Assembly: GCA_022072455.1 (NCBI GenBank)
Contig: JAJVHY010000011.1
Coordinates: forward strand, 1 to 64,000
DNA from: Verrucomicrobiia bacterium
Lineage (GTDB): Bacteria > Verrucomicrobiota > Verrucomicrobiia > Palsa-1439
Length of the DNA: 64,000 nt
Reading direction: 5' to 3'
The translations under genes were made by a program, and so were the position numbers. Positions 17,424 to 26,288 of this stretch are shown here, in pieces (the stretch's first letter is position 1; the number at the start of each line of letters is the position of its first letter). The notes under the pieces were generated by a model, which was not told where the DNA came from, made no database searches, and worked only from the letters and a program-made list of their open reading frames with translations.

Positions 17424-17731
17424 CCATTCCCTTGGGACATTATTTGATATTGGCCGGCATTATCTTCGCCATTGGTTTGGCGGGCGCATTAACACGGAAG
17501 AATGCCATCATCGTCTTGATCGCCATCGAGCTGATGTTCAACGCGGCGATTCTGAATCTGATCGCGTTCTGGCATTACAAACAGTTTGCCGCGTTGACCG
17601 GGCAGATGTTTGCCATTTTCGCGATTTCGATTGCAGCGGCGGAGTCGGCCATCGGCTTGGCGCTCGTGATCGCGATTTACCGGCATTACAAGTCCGTGGA
17701 CGTGGATGATATCAAGAGTTTGAAGGGCTAA
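17420..17731 (+). CDS. nuoK: NADH-quinone oxidoreductase subunit K
   Basis: A 103-aa three-helix subunit, homologous to MrpC. IVLIAIELMFNAAILN contains the membrane Glu of TM2 and AAESAIGLALVIAIYRHYKS the Glu of TM3, both needed for proton translocation in E. coli. Usual length. Directly abuts nuoL. Confidence 0.95.
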   Translation: MTIPLGHYLILAGIIFAIGLAGALTRKNAIIVLIAIELMFNAAILNLIAFWHYKQFAALTGQMFAIFAISIAAAESAIGLALVIAIYRHYKSVDVDDIKSLKG

Positions 17732-19795
17732 ATGGAACACCTCGACCATCTCGCCAAACAACAATGGCTCATTCCGCTGCTGCCACTCGTGGCGGCTGGT
17801 ATTCAGTCATTGTTGCCGCGTGGCAAGCGGAAGCTGTCGGCCGGTATCTGTTTGCTGGCGATGGGCGGCGCCTGTGCGCTCGCGTTGCGGGCCTTCTTCG
17901 CAACGCTTGGGCATCATGGTGACGAGCCGGTCCGAGCAGTGTGGAATTTTACCTGGTTTGCCTTCGGCAACACGTCCTTGGACATGGGTTTCATCCTCGA
18001 CCCGTTGACCGCCGGGATGGCGGCGATGGTGTCGTTTGTCGGGTTCTGGATTTTCGTCAACGCGACCGGGTACATGCACGATGATGAGAATTTTACGCGG
18101 TTCTTCTGTTTCCTGTCGTTGTTCGCAGCGGCGATGCTGGGAATGGTCATTTCCAACAATCTGCTGTTGATGTTCATGTGCTGGGAACTCGTCGGGTTGT
18201 GTTCGTATCTGCTGATCGGGTTCTGGTACTTCAAACCGAGCGCGGCGGCGGCGATGAAGAAAGCGTTTATTACAACGCGCGTTGGTGACGTTGGTTTCTT
18301 CATCGGGATTTTGTTGCTGTACTGGAAGACCGGCACGCTGAATCTCTACACGCCCGACGGCACGGGTGCGCTGCAACAGGAAGCCATCGCCAAGCTGATT
18401 ACCGAGCCGTATTTCTGGGGATTGACTGTGGCTGGCTTCATTGCCTTGATGCTGTTCATTGGCGCGATGGGCAAGAGCGCGCAGTTCCCGCTGCACGTGT
18501 GGTTGCCGGATGCGATGGAAGGTCCGACGCCGGTTTCGGCCCTCATCCATGCTGCGACGATGGTGGCGGCAGGCGTCTTCATGGTGGGCCGGATGTTCCC
18601 GGTCTTTACGGCGAGCAGCGCGGACTGGGTGATGGATTTCGTGATGTGGGTCGGTTGCATTACGGCCGTATTCTCGGCGACGATTGCGGTCGCGCAATTC
18701 GACATCAAGCGGGTACTCGCGTACTCGACCTGTTCGCAGCTTGGGTTCATGGTCATGGCGCTCGGTGCGGGTGGATTGTCGGCCGGCCAGTTTCATTTGC
18801 TGACGCATGCCTTCTTCAAGGCGTTGCTATTCCTCGGCTCCGGTTGCGTGATCATCGGCACCCATCACGAACAAGACATGCGCAAGATGGGCGGCTTGAA
18901 GAAGTACATGCCGATCACATTTTGGTGTTATTTCATCGGCTATCTTGCGCTCTCCGGTTTCCCACTGACGGCTGGCTTCTTCAGCAAGGACGAAGTGTTG
19001 TTGCAGACTTTCTATAAAAACAAACTTGTCTGGGGTTTGGCGACGTTCGCGGCATTTCTGACGGCGTTCTACATGACCCGTCAAATGTACATGGTCTTTG
19101 CCGGCATGTGGCGCGGGGGCGACCACGGGCGCGGTCATGGCCATGACGATCATGGACACGGACACCACGGTGGACACGAACCGCATGAGGTACCGTGGAA
19201 CATGTGGCTGCCGATTGCAGTTTTGTCGGTGTTTGCATTGTTGATGGGCTGGCTCGGAACTCCGTGGCTGAAGGGGAACCTGTTCCATCATTATGTTGCG
19301 CCGCATGAAGAGGCGCCGCATCACAGCAACTTGGTGTTGTGGCTGTCCATCGGGGTCGGACTCATTGGGATTTTCCTCGGTTGGCTGATTTACGGACGCA
19401 ACACGATGGTCCGGGCGACCGACGCAGATCCATTGCAGGCGAAACTCGGCGGCCTGTTCACGGCGCTGAATCGGAAGTGGTATGTAGACGAAATCTACGA
19501 AGCGACAATTATTCGACTGACGATGGCCTGCGGGACTCTGTTCCGCGTGTTCGACAAACTGGTGATCGACGGCGTACTCCATGCCATTGCCGGTCTTACC
19601 AAAGCACTCTCACAAGTTTGCCGCTGGATCGGCGATGAGTTGCTTATCAACGGCGGGTTTGATGCCAGTTGCGAAGGTGTCCGCGGCTCCGGCAGTCTTC
19701 TGAGCAAACTCCAAAGTGGCAAGGTGCAGAATTATTTCGCGTTTCTCAGTGTCGGAACAATCATTTTGGTCGTCGTCTATTTCTTCAAACAATGA
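17732..19795 (+). CDS. nuoL: NADH-quinone oxidoreductase subunit L (antiporter-like)
   Basis: A 687-aa proton-pumping subunit with 15 or 16 helices and a long C-terminal lateral helix region. Key features are WELVGLCSYLLIGFW (TM5 Glu), the Lys region GKSAQFPLHVWLPDAMEGPTPVSALIHAATMV (TM7, read in parts), and LTHAFFKALLFLGSG (TM12 Lys). A His-rich cytoplasmic or periplasmic loop of about 25 residues (near 460-487) is unusual and could bind metal ions. It overlaps the first nuoM by four bases (ATGA). Confidence 0.96.
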   Translation: MEHLDHLAKQQWLIPLLPLVAAGIQSLLPRGKRKLSAGICLLAMGGACALALRAFFATLGHHGDEPVRAVWNFTWFAFGNTSLDMGFILDPLTAGMAAMVSFVGFWIFVNATGYMHDDENFTRFFCFLSLFAAAMLGMVISNNLLLMFMCWELVGLCSYLLIGFWYFKPSAAAAMKKAFITTRVGDVGFFIGILLLYWKTGTLNLYTPDGTGALQQEAIAKLITEPYFWGLTVAGFIALMLFIGAMGKSAQFPLHVWLPDAMEGPTPVSALIHAATMVAAGVFMVGRMFPVFTASSADWVMDFVMWVGCITAVFSATIAVAQFDIKRVLAYSTCSQLGFMVMALGAGGLSAGQFHLLTHAFFKALLFLGSGCVIIGTHHEQDMRKMGGLKKYMPITFWCYFIGYLALSGFPLTAGFFSKDEVLLQTFYKNKLVWGLATFAAFLTAFYMTRQMYMVFAGMWRGGDHGRGHGHDDHGHGHHGGHEPHEVPWNMWLPIAVLSVFALLMGWLGTPWLKGNLFHHYVAPHEEAPHHSNLVLWLSIGVGLIGIFLGWLIYGRNTMVRATDADPLQAKLGGLFTALNRKWYVDEIYEATIIRLTMACGTLFRVFDKLVIDGVLHAIAGLTKALSQVCRWIGDELLINGGFDASCEGVRGSGSLLSKLQSGKVQNYFAFLSVGTIILVVVYFFKQ

Positions 19796-21342
19796 TCTGC
19801 GGAAATCACATTTTAAGTTGGATGACCTTCGTGCCGTTGATCGGCGCGGCACTCATCGGCGTTGCCGGCAAAAGCAGCGCCCGGTTGATTGCGCTGGCAA
19901 CCAGTTTGGTGTCGCTGGCCTGTGCCGTAGCGGTGTGGGCAGGGTTTGATCCGGGAGCGGGTCTGCAGTTCGAGGAACGGTTTCAGTGGATCAGCATCCT
20001 CAACATTGATTACCACCTCGGCGTGGACGGGTTGAGTGTGACGATGGTGCTCTTGACCGCGATCATCACGCCGCTGGCGTTGCTCGCGCATTGGAATCAA
20101 GACCGCGATGAGAAGCTGTTTTTCTTCCTGTTTTTGTTGCTCCAAACCGGCATGTTCGGCGTTTTCACTGCACTGAACTTTTTCCACTGGTTCATCTTTT
20201 GGGAACTCGGGTTGATCCCGATGTTTTTCCTCATCAAGATTTGGGGCGCGGAAGACCGGACGTATGCGTCGTTCAAGTTCTTCATCTACACGCTGGCCGG
20301 CAGCATCGGGATGTTGCTGGCATTTTCATTCCTCTATTTCGCCACTGGCACATTTGACATGGTGGAGTTGCGACAATTGGCGACGAGTGGTGAACTCAAA
20401 GCGAAGGTTGCCGAGTTTGTTGTGGGGCTGAACGAGCGGACTGGCCTGGGGCTGACCGCAGCCGGGTTCACCACGGCGCTGTTCTGGGGAACGTTTCTCG
20501 GGCTGGCGATCAAGGTGCCGCTCTGGCCGTTCCACACTTGGTTGCCGGACGCCCACACGCAGGCGCCGACTGGTGGCTCCATGGTGCTGGCGGCAATCCT
20601 ATTGAAAATGGGTGTGTATGGCTTCCTCCGAATCGTATTGCCCATCTTCCCAGCACAGATCACCGATAACATCCAGATCCTCATGGGGCTATCGGTTGCG
20701 AGCATCGTACTCGGGGCATTTGCTGCGCTCGCGCAAACCGACTTCAAACGGCTCGTCGCTTACTCGTCAGTCAACCACATGGGCTACGCCATGCTCGGAA
20801 TCTTTGCAACCGCGGCAGTGGCGGGACCAGAATACTTTGACGAAAAATCCGCCGCACTTGGCGGGGCGATGCTGCAAATGTTCAATCACGGGATCAGCTC
20901 GGCAGCCTTGTTCTTCATGGTCGGCTGCATCTACGAGCGCACCCACACGCGCAACCTCGCAGAGTTTGGCGGACTACGGAAAATCATGCCAATCTATGCC
21001 GGCATTTTGGGTGTCTCGATGTTCTCCTCGTTGGGCTTGCCGGGACTGAATGGGTTTGTTGGGGAATTCATGGTTTTCAAAGGTGTGTTTCCGATCTCGC
21101 TGTTTTGGGCGTGTCTTTCGATGATCGGGCTGGTGGTGACCGGCGTGTTTCTGTTGAGCATGATGCAGAAAGTCTGCTTTGAGAATCTCAACGAGAAATG
21201 GAAGAGCCTGCCGGACTTGAACTGCCGGGAAATTTTCATCGGCGCTGTACTGATGTTTTTCATGTTCGCCCTCGGCGTCTATCCCTCGCCGTTGTTGGAC
21301 GCGTCGAATTCGGCGGTCAAAGGCTTGGTAGGACTGTTCTGA
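19792..21342 (+). CDS. nuoM: NADH-quinone oxidoreductase subunit M, first copy
   Basis: A 516-aa antiporter-like subunit. Signature stretches are FIFWELGLIPMFFLIKIWG (TM5 Glu), KVPLWPFHTWLPDAHTQAPT (TM7/8 Lys and His) and MLQMFNHGISSAALFFMVG (TM12). I chose ATG 19792, which overlaps the nuoL stop; an upstream in-frame start at 19669 lies within nuoL. It is followed at once by a second NuoM, so this complex may contain one extra antiporter module or two alternative ones. Confidence 0.94.
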   Translation: MICGNHILSWMTFVPLIGAALIGVAGKSSARLIALATSLVSLACAVAVWAGFDPGAGLQFEERFQWISILNIDYHLGVDGLSVTMVLLTAIITPLALLAHWNQDRDEKLFFFLFLLLQTGMFGVFTALNFFHWFIFWELGLIPMFFLIKIWGAEDRTYASFKFFIYTLAGSIGMLLAFSFLYFATGTFDMVELRQLATSGELKAKVAEFVVGLNERTGLGLTAAGFTTALFWGTFLGLAIKVPLWPFHTWLPDAHTQAPTGGSMVLAAILLKMGVYGFLRIVLPIFPAQITDNIQILMGLSVASIVLGAFAALAQTDFKRLVAYSSVNHMGYAMLGIFATAAVAGPEYFDEKSAALGGAMLQMFNHGISSAALFFMVGCIYERTHTRNLAEFGGLRKIMPIYAGILGVSMFSSLGLPGLNGFVGEFMVFKGVFPISLFWACLSMIGLVVTGVFLLSMMQKVCFENLNEKWKSLPDLNCREIFIGAVLMFFMFALGVYPSPLLDASNSAVKGLVGLF

Positions 21343-21343
21343 T

Positions 21344-22858
21344 ATGCAAGTTGATTGGACAATTTATTCGACGTTCATCGGTGCCGCGCTGGTGATGCTG
21401 TTGCCGCGGGAGTCGAAAACGCTGATTCGCTGGGTTTCGCTCCTGACCGGAGTGATCAGTCTGTGGATCGGTTTGACCGCGTACTTTGAATACAATACTT
21501 GGATTCACGCGGGCAATGCCGGCTTCTGGCACATCAAAGACCTCGCGTGGATCCCCTCGCTCGGAGCGAAATATCATCTGGCGGTGGACGGCATCAATTT
21601 ACCGCTGATCATCCTCAATGGATTCGTCTGCGTGACCGGGGTGCTCTTTAGTTGGAACATCGAAGAACGTGTGAAAGAGTTTTTTGCATTCTATCTCACG
21701 CTGATTGCCGGCGTGTATGGCGTGTTCATGGCAATGGACATTTTCCTGCTGTTCGTGTTCTACGAGTTGGCCATCATTCCGAAATATTTCATCATCGCGA
21801 TGTGGGGTTCGACCCGGAAAGAATACGGCGCGATGAAACTGGTGCTGTATTCGTTCCTCGGCAGCGCACTGGTGTTTGTCGGTGTGTTGGCGCTGGTGTA
21901 CGGCGCCGGCGGCAAGACATTCGATATTCTCGAGTTGGCGAAGAATCCGCTGTCGCCGGATTTACAACGCTGGATTTTCCCGTTGTTGTTTGTCGGTTTC
22001 GCCGTCCTCGCCGGTATGTGGCCGTTCCACACTTGGGCGCCGACCGGTCACGTTGCAGCGCCGACCGCGGCTTCCATGCTGCTGGCCGGCGTGGTCATGA
22101 AACTTGGCTCGTATGCCTGCCTGCGAGCCGGCATGCTGGTCTGTCCGGCAGGGTTTGAGGAATGGAAATGGTGGGTGGCGTGGATTGCCGTGATTGGGAT
22201 TGTGTACGGCGCAGCCGTGGCGCTGGTTCAGAAAGACTTTAAATTCATCATTGGCTATTCGAGCGTGAGTCACATGGGCTTCGTAATCCTCGGTCTCGCG
22301 ACACTGAATCTGCGGGGGATGTCGGGGGCAATTCTGCAGATGTTCTCGCATGGTATCATCGCCAGTCTTTTGTTTGCCGTCGTCGGGCGCATGGTTTACG
22401 ACCGGACTCATACCCGGCAACTCGACGAACTGGGCGGGCTGCGAAAAGTCATGCCGTTTGCGTTTTGGACGTTTGTCATCGGCGGAGCCGCCTCGATGGG
22501 CTTGCCGGGCTTCAGTGGATTTGTCGCGGAGATCAACATCTTGATCGGGGCGTTCGCGATGAGTCCGTGGCTCGCGCTCGGAGCCGGCCTTAGCATCGCC
22601 ATCACGGCGGCGTACATTTTGAATGCGCTCCATAAAGTCTTCTTTGCGGAAGAGGAGCACGCCGGCAGCGGCGGGCACGGTCATGGACACGGTGGAACGG
22701 GGGAGTCGCGCTGGCACTTGCCGCCGATTACGCTACCGGAAATCATCGCCAGCGTAATACTGATGGCGTTGCTGGTCATTATCGGTTTGTATCCGTCGAT
22801 TATGCTCGACATGATTTCGGCGAATGTTGAGCTCTTCTTGAAGGGGTTGCCGCAATGA
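21344..22858 (+). CDS. nuoM: NADH-quinone oxidoreductase subunit M, second copy
   Basis: A 504-aa second NuoM-type subunit, clearly diverged from the first. The conserved elements are FVFYELAIIPKYFIIAMWG (TM5 Glu), GMWPFHTWAPTGHVAAPTAAS (TM7/8) and MFSHGIIASLLFAVVGRMVYDRTHTR. Where NuoM1 has LPDAHTQAPT, this copy has APTGHVAAPT, so the pump channel is not identical. There is a short Gly/His-rich loop near 440-455 (GSGGHGHGHGG), echoing the one in NuoL. It overlaps nuoN by four bases. Confidence 0.9.
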   Translation: MQVDWTIYSTFIGAALVMLLPRESKTLIRWVSLLTGVISLWIGLTAYFEYNTWIHAGNAGFWHIKDLAWIPSLGAKYHLAVDGINLPLIILNGFVCVTGVLFSWNIEERVKEFFAFYLTLIAGVYGVFMAMDIFLLFVFYELAIIPKYFIIAMWGSTRKEYGAMKLVLYSFLGSALVFVGVLALVYGAGGKTFDILELAKNPLSPDLQRWIFPLLFVGFAVLAGMWPFHTWAPTGHVAAPTAASMLLAGVVMKLGSYACLRAGMLVCPAGFEEWKWWVAWIAVIGIVYGAAVALVQKDFKFIIGYSSVSHMGFVILGLATLNLRGMSGAILQMFSHGIIASLLFAVVGRMVYDRTHTRQLDELGGLRKVMPFAFWTFVIGGAASMGLPGFSGFVAEINILIGAFAMSPWLALGAGLSIAITAAYILNALHKVFFAEEEHAGSGGHGHGHGGTGESRWHLPPITLPEIIASVILMALLVIIGLYPSIMLDMISANVELFLKGLPQ

Positions 22859-24342
22859 CGCCGGTTCCTTATTGCTCCATCTTCACGGCGCTCACGCCGG
22901 TGTTGATTTTGGTGATTGGCGCGTTCGTAGCCTTGACTCTCGACATCGTCCGGCTTCGCCGCAGCACCATGACGGTTCGAAACCGCACACTCGGTATGGT
23001 TTCCATTTTGGCGTTGCTCGGGGCGGCAGTTGCGCTAACCCGCCAATTCGGATTGCCTGGACCAGTCACATTGCTGGGGCAGACTTTGGTCGTTAATCAT
23101 CTAACGAGCCTTTTCAACCTCGTCATCGTTGGCCTGACGATTCTAACAATTGTGATTTCGATGGAGGGTGATGTTGGCCGGCATGTTGGCGAGTATTACG
23201 CGACTCTTCTCTTTGGATCGATTGGCATGCTGCTGCTGGTCAGCACGGAAGAACTCATCACAATCTTTGTTGCGTTGGAGTTGACGAGCATTTGCCTCTA
23301 TATCTTGACAGCGTTCCACAAGGGCGCGCTCCGGTCGCAGGAAGCGGCGGTGAAGTATTTCATGTTTGGCGCGATTTCATCGGCGTTTCTGTTGTTCGGT
23401 TTGAGCTACGTGTACGGCATTACCGGGACGACTAACATCCGGGAGATCGCCGCCCAAACGACCAGCAGCACGTTGCTGTCGGTCGGGCTGTTGTTCACGG
23501 TGGTTGGTTTTGGCTTTAAGGTGGCGGTGGTGCCGTTTCACCTTTGGGCGCCGGACGCGTATGAAGGCGCGCCGACACCGGTCGCCGCGTTCATTGCGAC
23601 CGGCTCGAAAGTCGCCAGTTTCTTTGTCTTGGTGAAATTGTTGTTCATCGGCTTTGCCGGAATGCAGGGGACGGCGTTTTGTTATAAGTTCAGTTCCGGT
23701 TGGACGATGTTGCTGGCCAGCACCGGGGCGGCGAGCATGATTCTCGGTAACGTCGTGGCCATTACGCAGCGCAACATTAAACGGCTGCTCGCGTATTCGA
23801 GTATCGCCCATGCCGGCTATGTTTTCATTGGCTTCGTCGCCGCGACGGAATTTGGCGCGACCTCGGTTCTGTTTTACGTGATCGTCTATGCGCTGACCAA
23901 CCTCGGGGCCTTCGGCGTTCTCGCGGCATTGGCGAATCGCGCGGGCGGGGACGACATGGAACATTTCGCGGGCATGGCGCGGCGCGCGCCGTTCCTATCC
24001 GTGTTAATGCTGATCTTCTTTCTCTCGCTCGCCGGTATCCCGCCGTTAGGTGGATTCTTTGGCAAGTTCTATCTGTTTGCGGCGGCTGTACAGAGTGAGT
24101 CGACCAAGTTTGGTTTGCTGTGGCTGGTGATTCTCGGAATCGCAATGAGTGCGGTGTCGCTCTACTATTATTTGATTGTCCTGAAACATTTCTACATCAT
24201 CGACGGGAAAGACAAGTCGCGAATACAAACACCGGTCTATCTCAATACCGCGTTGGCGGCAGTGGCTGTGGCGGTCGTCCTCCTCGGCCTATTCCCTGAG
24301 CAAGTTCTTGCGCTTCTCAAAGGGCTGGTCGCGCAGCTATAA
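22855..24342 (+). CDS. nuoN: NADH-quinone oxidoreductase subunit N
   Basis: A 495-aa antiporter-like subunit. VALELTSICLYILTAF contains the TM5 Glu, KVAVVPFHLWAPDAYEGAPTPVAAF (read in parts) the TM7/8 Lys, and LSLAGIPPLGGFFGKFYLF the late conserved segment. It is the last complex I gene; the hydrophilic NADH-oxidising genes nuoE, nuoF and nuoG are not in this run. Nine bases separate it from aroE. Confidence 0.95.
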   Translation: MTPVPYCSIFTALTPVLILVIGAFVALTLDIVRLRRSTMTVRNRTLGMVSILALLGAAVALTRQFGLPGPVTLLGQTLVVNHLTSLFNLVIVGLTILTIVISMEGDVGRHVGEYYATLLFGSIGMLLLVSTEELITIFVALELTSICLYILTAFHKGALRSQEAAVKYFMFGAISSAFLLFGLSYVYGITGTTNIREIAAQTTSSTLLSVGLLFTVVGFGFKVAVVPFHLWAPDAYEGAPTPVAAFIATGSKVASFFVLVKLLFIGFAGMQGTAFCYKFSSGWTMLLASTGAASMILGNVVAITQRNIKRLLAYSSIAHAGYVFIGFVAATEFGATSVLFYVIVYALTNLGAFGVLAALANRAGGDDMEHFAGMARRAPFLSVLMLIFFLSLAGIPPLGGFFGKFYLFAAAVQSESTKFGLLWLVILGIAMSAVSLYYYLIVLKHFYIIDGKDKSRIQTPVYLNTALAAVAVAVVLLGLFPEQVLALLKGLVAQL

Positions 24343-24351
24343 TGGCTGCCA

Positions 24352-25209
24352 ATGCAAATTGACGGCTCAACGCAGATCGTCGGCGTTTTTGGCGCACCCA
24401 TTACGCACACGGCTTCACCGGCCATGCATAACGCCGCCTTTGCCGCGCTGGAAATGAATTGGACTTATCTGGCGTTCCACGTTGAACCGCCGAATCTCCG
24501 CCAGGCATTGTTCGGGGTACGGGATATGAACTTCCGTGGCGTCAACCTGACGATTCCCCACAAGATTCTTGCACTCGACATCGTGGACGAGGTGGATGCC
24601 GAAGCGCGCCGACTGGGCGCGGTCAACACCGTAACCGTAGCTGCTGGCAAGTTACGGGGTTTCAACACAGACGGCTACGGATTCGCGAAGGCGTTGAAAG
24701 AGGAATTCGACTTGTCGCTGAAAGGCAAGCGGGTACTGGTTATGGGAGCGGGTGGGGCCGGGCGGGCGATTGCCATCAAGTGCGCGATTGACGGCGCAGC
24801 AAAAATCGTCGTCGCCAACCGGACCTCGGCAAAACTGTCCCCGATTGCGCACGAAATCGGCAAAACCAAGACTGCTTTTGAGTCCATCAAGCTGAATGAA
24901 GTCGCAGCGGCCTTGGCCAACGTGGATCTTCTGGTGAACGCCACTGCGGTTGGGTTGAATGAAGGAGAAGGGTTCGACTTGCCGGACGCGGTGTTCACAC
25001 CGGCCTTGGCCGTCTACGACACAATCTACCGCCCCGCCGAAACGGCCTTGCTCCGGCAAGCTGCCCGTGCCGGCGCCAAGACGAGCAATGGATTGAGCAT
25101 GTTACTGCATCAGGGGGCGAAGGCATTTGAGATTTGGACCGGACTCAAAGCGCCATTGCCGGTCATGCGCCGGGCGTTGCGCGCCGCCGTGTATGGAGAG
25201 ACAACGTGA
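24352..25209 (+). CDS. aroE: Shikimate dehydrogenase
   Basis: Reduces 3-dehydroshikimate to shikimate with NADPH. The 285-aa protein has GAPITHTASPAMHN (substrate loop), NLTIPHK with the catalytic Lys, GFNTDGYGF with the paired Asp, and GAGGAGRAIAIKCA as the nucleotide-binding Rossmann loop, with ANRT after it supporting NADPH use. The start at 24352 lies nine bases behind nuoN, so it is probably co-transcribed with the nuo genes. Another shikimate gene, aroC, is two genes downstream. Confidence 0.94.
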   Translation: MQIDGSTQIVGVFGAPITHTASPAMHNAAFAALEMNWTYLAFHVEPPNLRQALFGVRDMNFRGVNLTIPHKILALDIVDEVDAEARRLGAVNTVTVAAGKLRGFNTDGYGFAKALKEEFDLSLKGKRVLVMGAGGAGRAIAIKCAIDGAAKIVVANRTSAKLSPIAHEIGKTKTAFESIKLNEVAAALANVDLLVNATAVGLNEGEGFDLPDAVFTPALAVYDTIYRPAETALLRQAARAGAKTSNGLSMLLHQGAKAFEIWTGLKAPLPVMRRALRAAVYGETT

Positions 25210-26282
25210 GCGACTTTCTGCTGCTGTACATTGACACTATGGTTTTTGTTTTCGGCGCAGTGGTCGGAAGTTTTCTGAACGTCTGCATTTACCGAATGCC
25301 GTTGGGGCTATCCGTTGTCACGCCACCGTCGGCTTGTCCCCACTGCAAAACACAGATCAAATGGTACCACAACATTCCCCTGTTCACCTATCTGGCCATC
25401 GGCGGCAAATGCCGGTATTGCGGTGTCAAGATCACGCTTCGCTATTTCCTTGTCGAGTTGCTCACCGCACTGGCGTTTCTGACGGTTTGGAAATGCTTTG
25501 ATGGTTGGTTGCCGGCGATTTATTGGTTGTTGTTGGCCGGGTTCATCATCGCGACTTTTATCGATTTTGAGCACTTCATTATTCCCAACGAAATCACACT
25601 CGGCGGTGTAGTGGTTGGGTTGATTGTGAGTGCGCTGTACCCGCCCTTGCATCAGCAAACCAGCAGCGGCTTGGCACTCGTGTATTCGGCACTGGGAATT
25701 CTTTGCGGCGGCGGCGCGCTGTTTCTGGTCGTGGAAATCGGCAAGTTGCTGTTTGGAAAGCGCAAGGTACCCCTCGAGCCAGGCACACAAGTCGTCATCG
25801 CAGACCAAACGGTGAAGGTTGATGATGAGGTGGTGACTTGGGAGGATTTATTCGCCCGCGATTCCGACCGGATCACCTTTCAAGCGGCGACGTTGAAATT
25901 TGGCGAACAAACATTTGAAAATGCCACGGTCATCGTCAACGAGACAAAGCTCCTGGTAAATGACCAAACATTCGATCTCGCGACTACTGGCCGCATCGAA
26001 GCAACGACTGATTTGATCATCCTTCCCCGCGAAGCGATGGGGCTTGGCGACGTAAAACTACTGGCGGCCATCGGTGCCTTTCTCGGGTGGAAGGCCACGT
26101 TATTCACCGTGTTTACCTCATCCCTGCTGGGCGGTTTGGTGGGGTTGCTTTTGATCGTTTTCCGGCAAACAAACTGGCAAGGGCGGATTCCGTACGGCCC
26201 GTACATCGTCGTGGGGGCAACTCTGTGGATTTTCTTTGGACAGGAAATCCTCCACTGGTATATGAACTTGCTGCAAGGTTGA
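25206..26282 (+). CDS. pilD: Prepilin peptidase (A24) with a large cytoplasmic insert
   Basis: Cleaves and probably N-methylates type IV prepilin-like signal peptides. The N-terminal Zn-type cysteines are C44, C47, C69 and C72. The two catalytic aspartates are D120 (FIDFEH) and D282 (GLGDVK). The protein is 358 aa, about 80-90 longer than usual. The extra length is a beta-rich, hydrophilic insert at about 187-276, directly before the second catalytic Asp. Start is GTG 25206, overlapping the aroE stop; an earlier start would lie within aroE. A PilB/GspE ATPase at 53227-54924 is a possible user of its products. Confidence 0.9.
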   Translation: MSDFLLLYIDTMVFVFGAVVGSFLNVCIYRMPLGLSVVTPPSACPHCKTQIKWYHNIPLFTYLAIGGKCRYCGVKITLRYFLVELLTALAFLTVWKCFDGWLPAIYWLLLAGFIIATFIDFEHFIIPNEITLGGVVVGLIVSALYPPLHQQTSSGLALVYSALGILCGGGALFLVVEIGKLLFGKRKVPLEPGTQVVIADQTVKVDDEVVTWEDLFARDSDRITFQAATLKFGEQTFENATVIVNETKLLVNDQTFDLATTGRIEATTDLIILPREAMGLGDVKLLAAIGAFLGWKATLFTVFTSSLLGGLVGLLLIVFRQTNWQGRIPYGPYIVVGATLWIFFGQEILHWYMNLLQG

Positions 26283-26288
26283 TATCCG

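Noticed and set aside
11981-24342. nuoE, nuoF or nuoG inside the complex I operon
   Set aside because: No frame in this run shows FMN- or NADH-binding motifs or the NuoG Cys pattern.
24342-24362. Earlier ATG for aroE directly at the nuoN stop
   Set aside because: ATG at 24343 runs into TGA after six codons. ATG 24352 opens the real frame.
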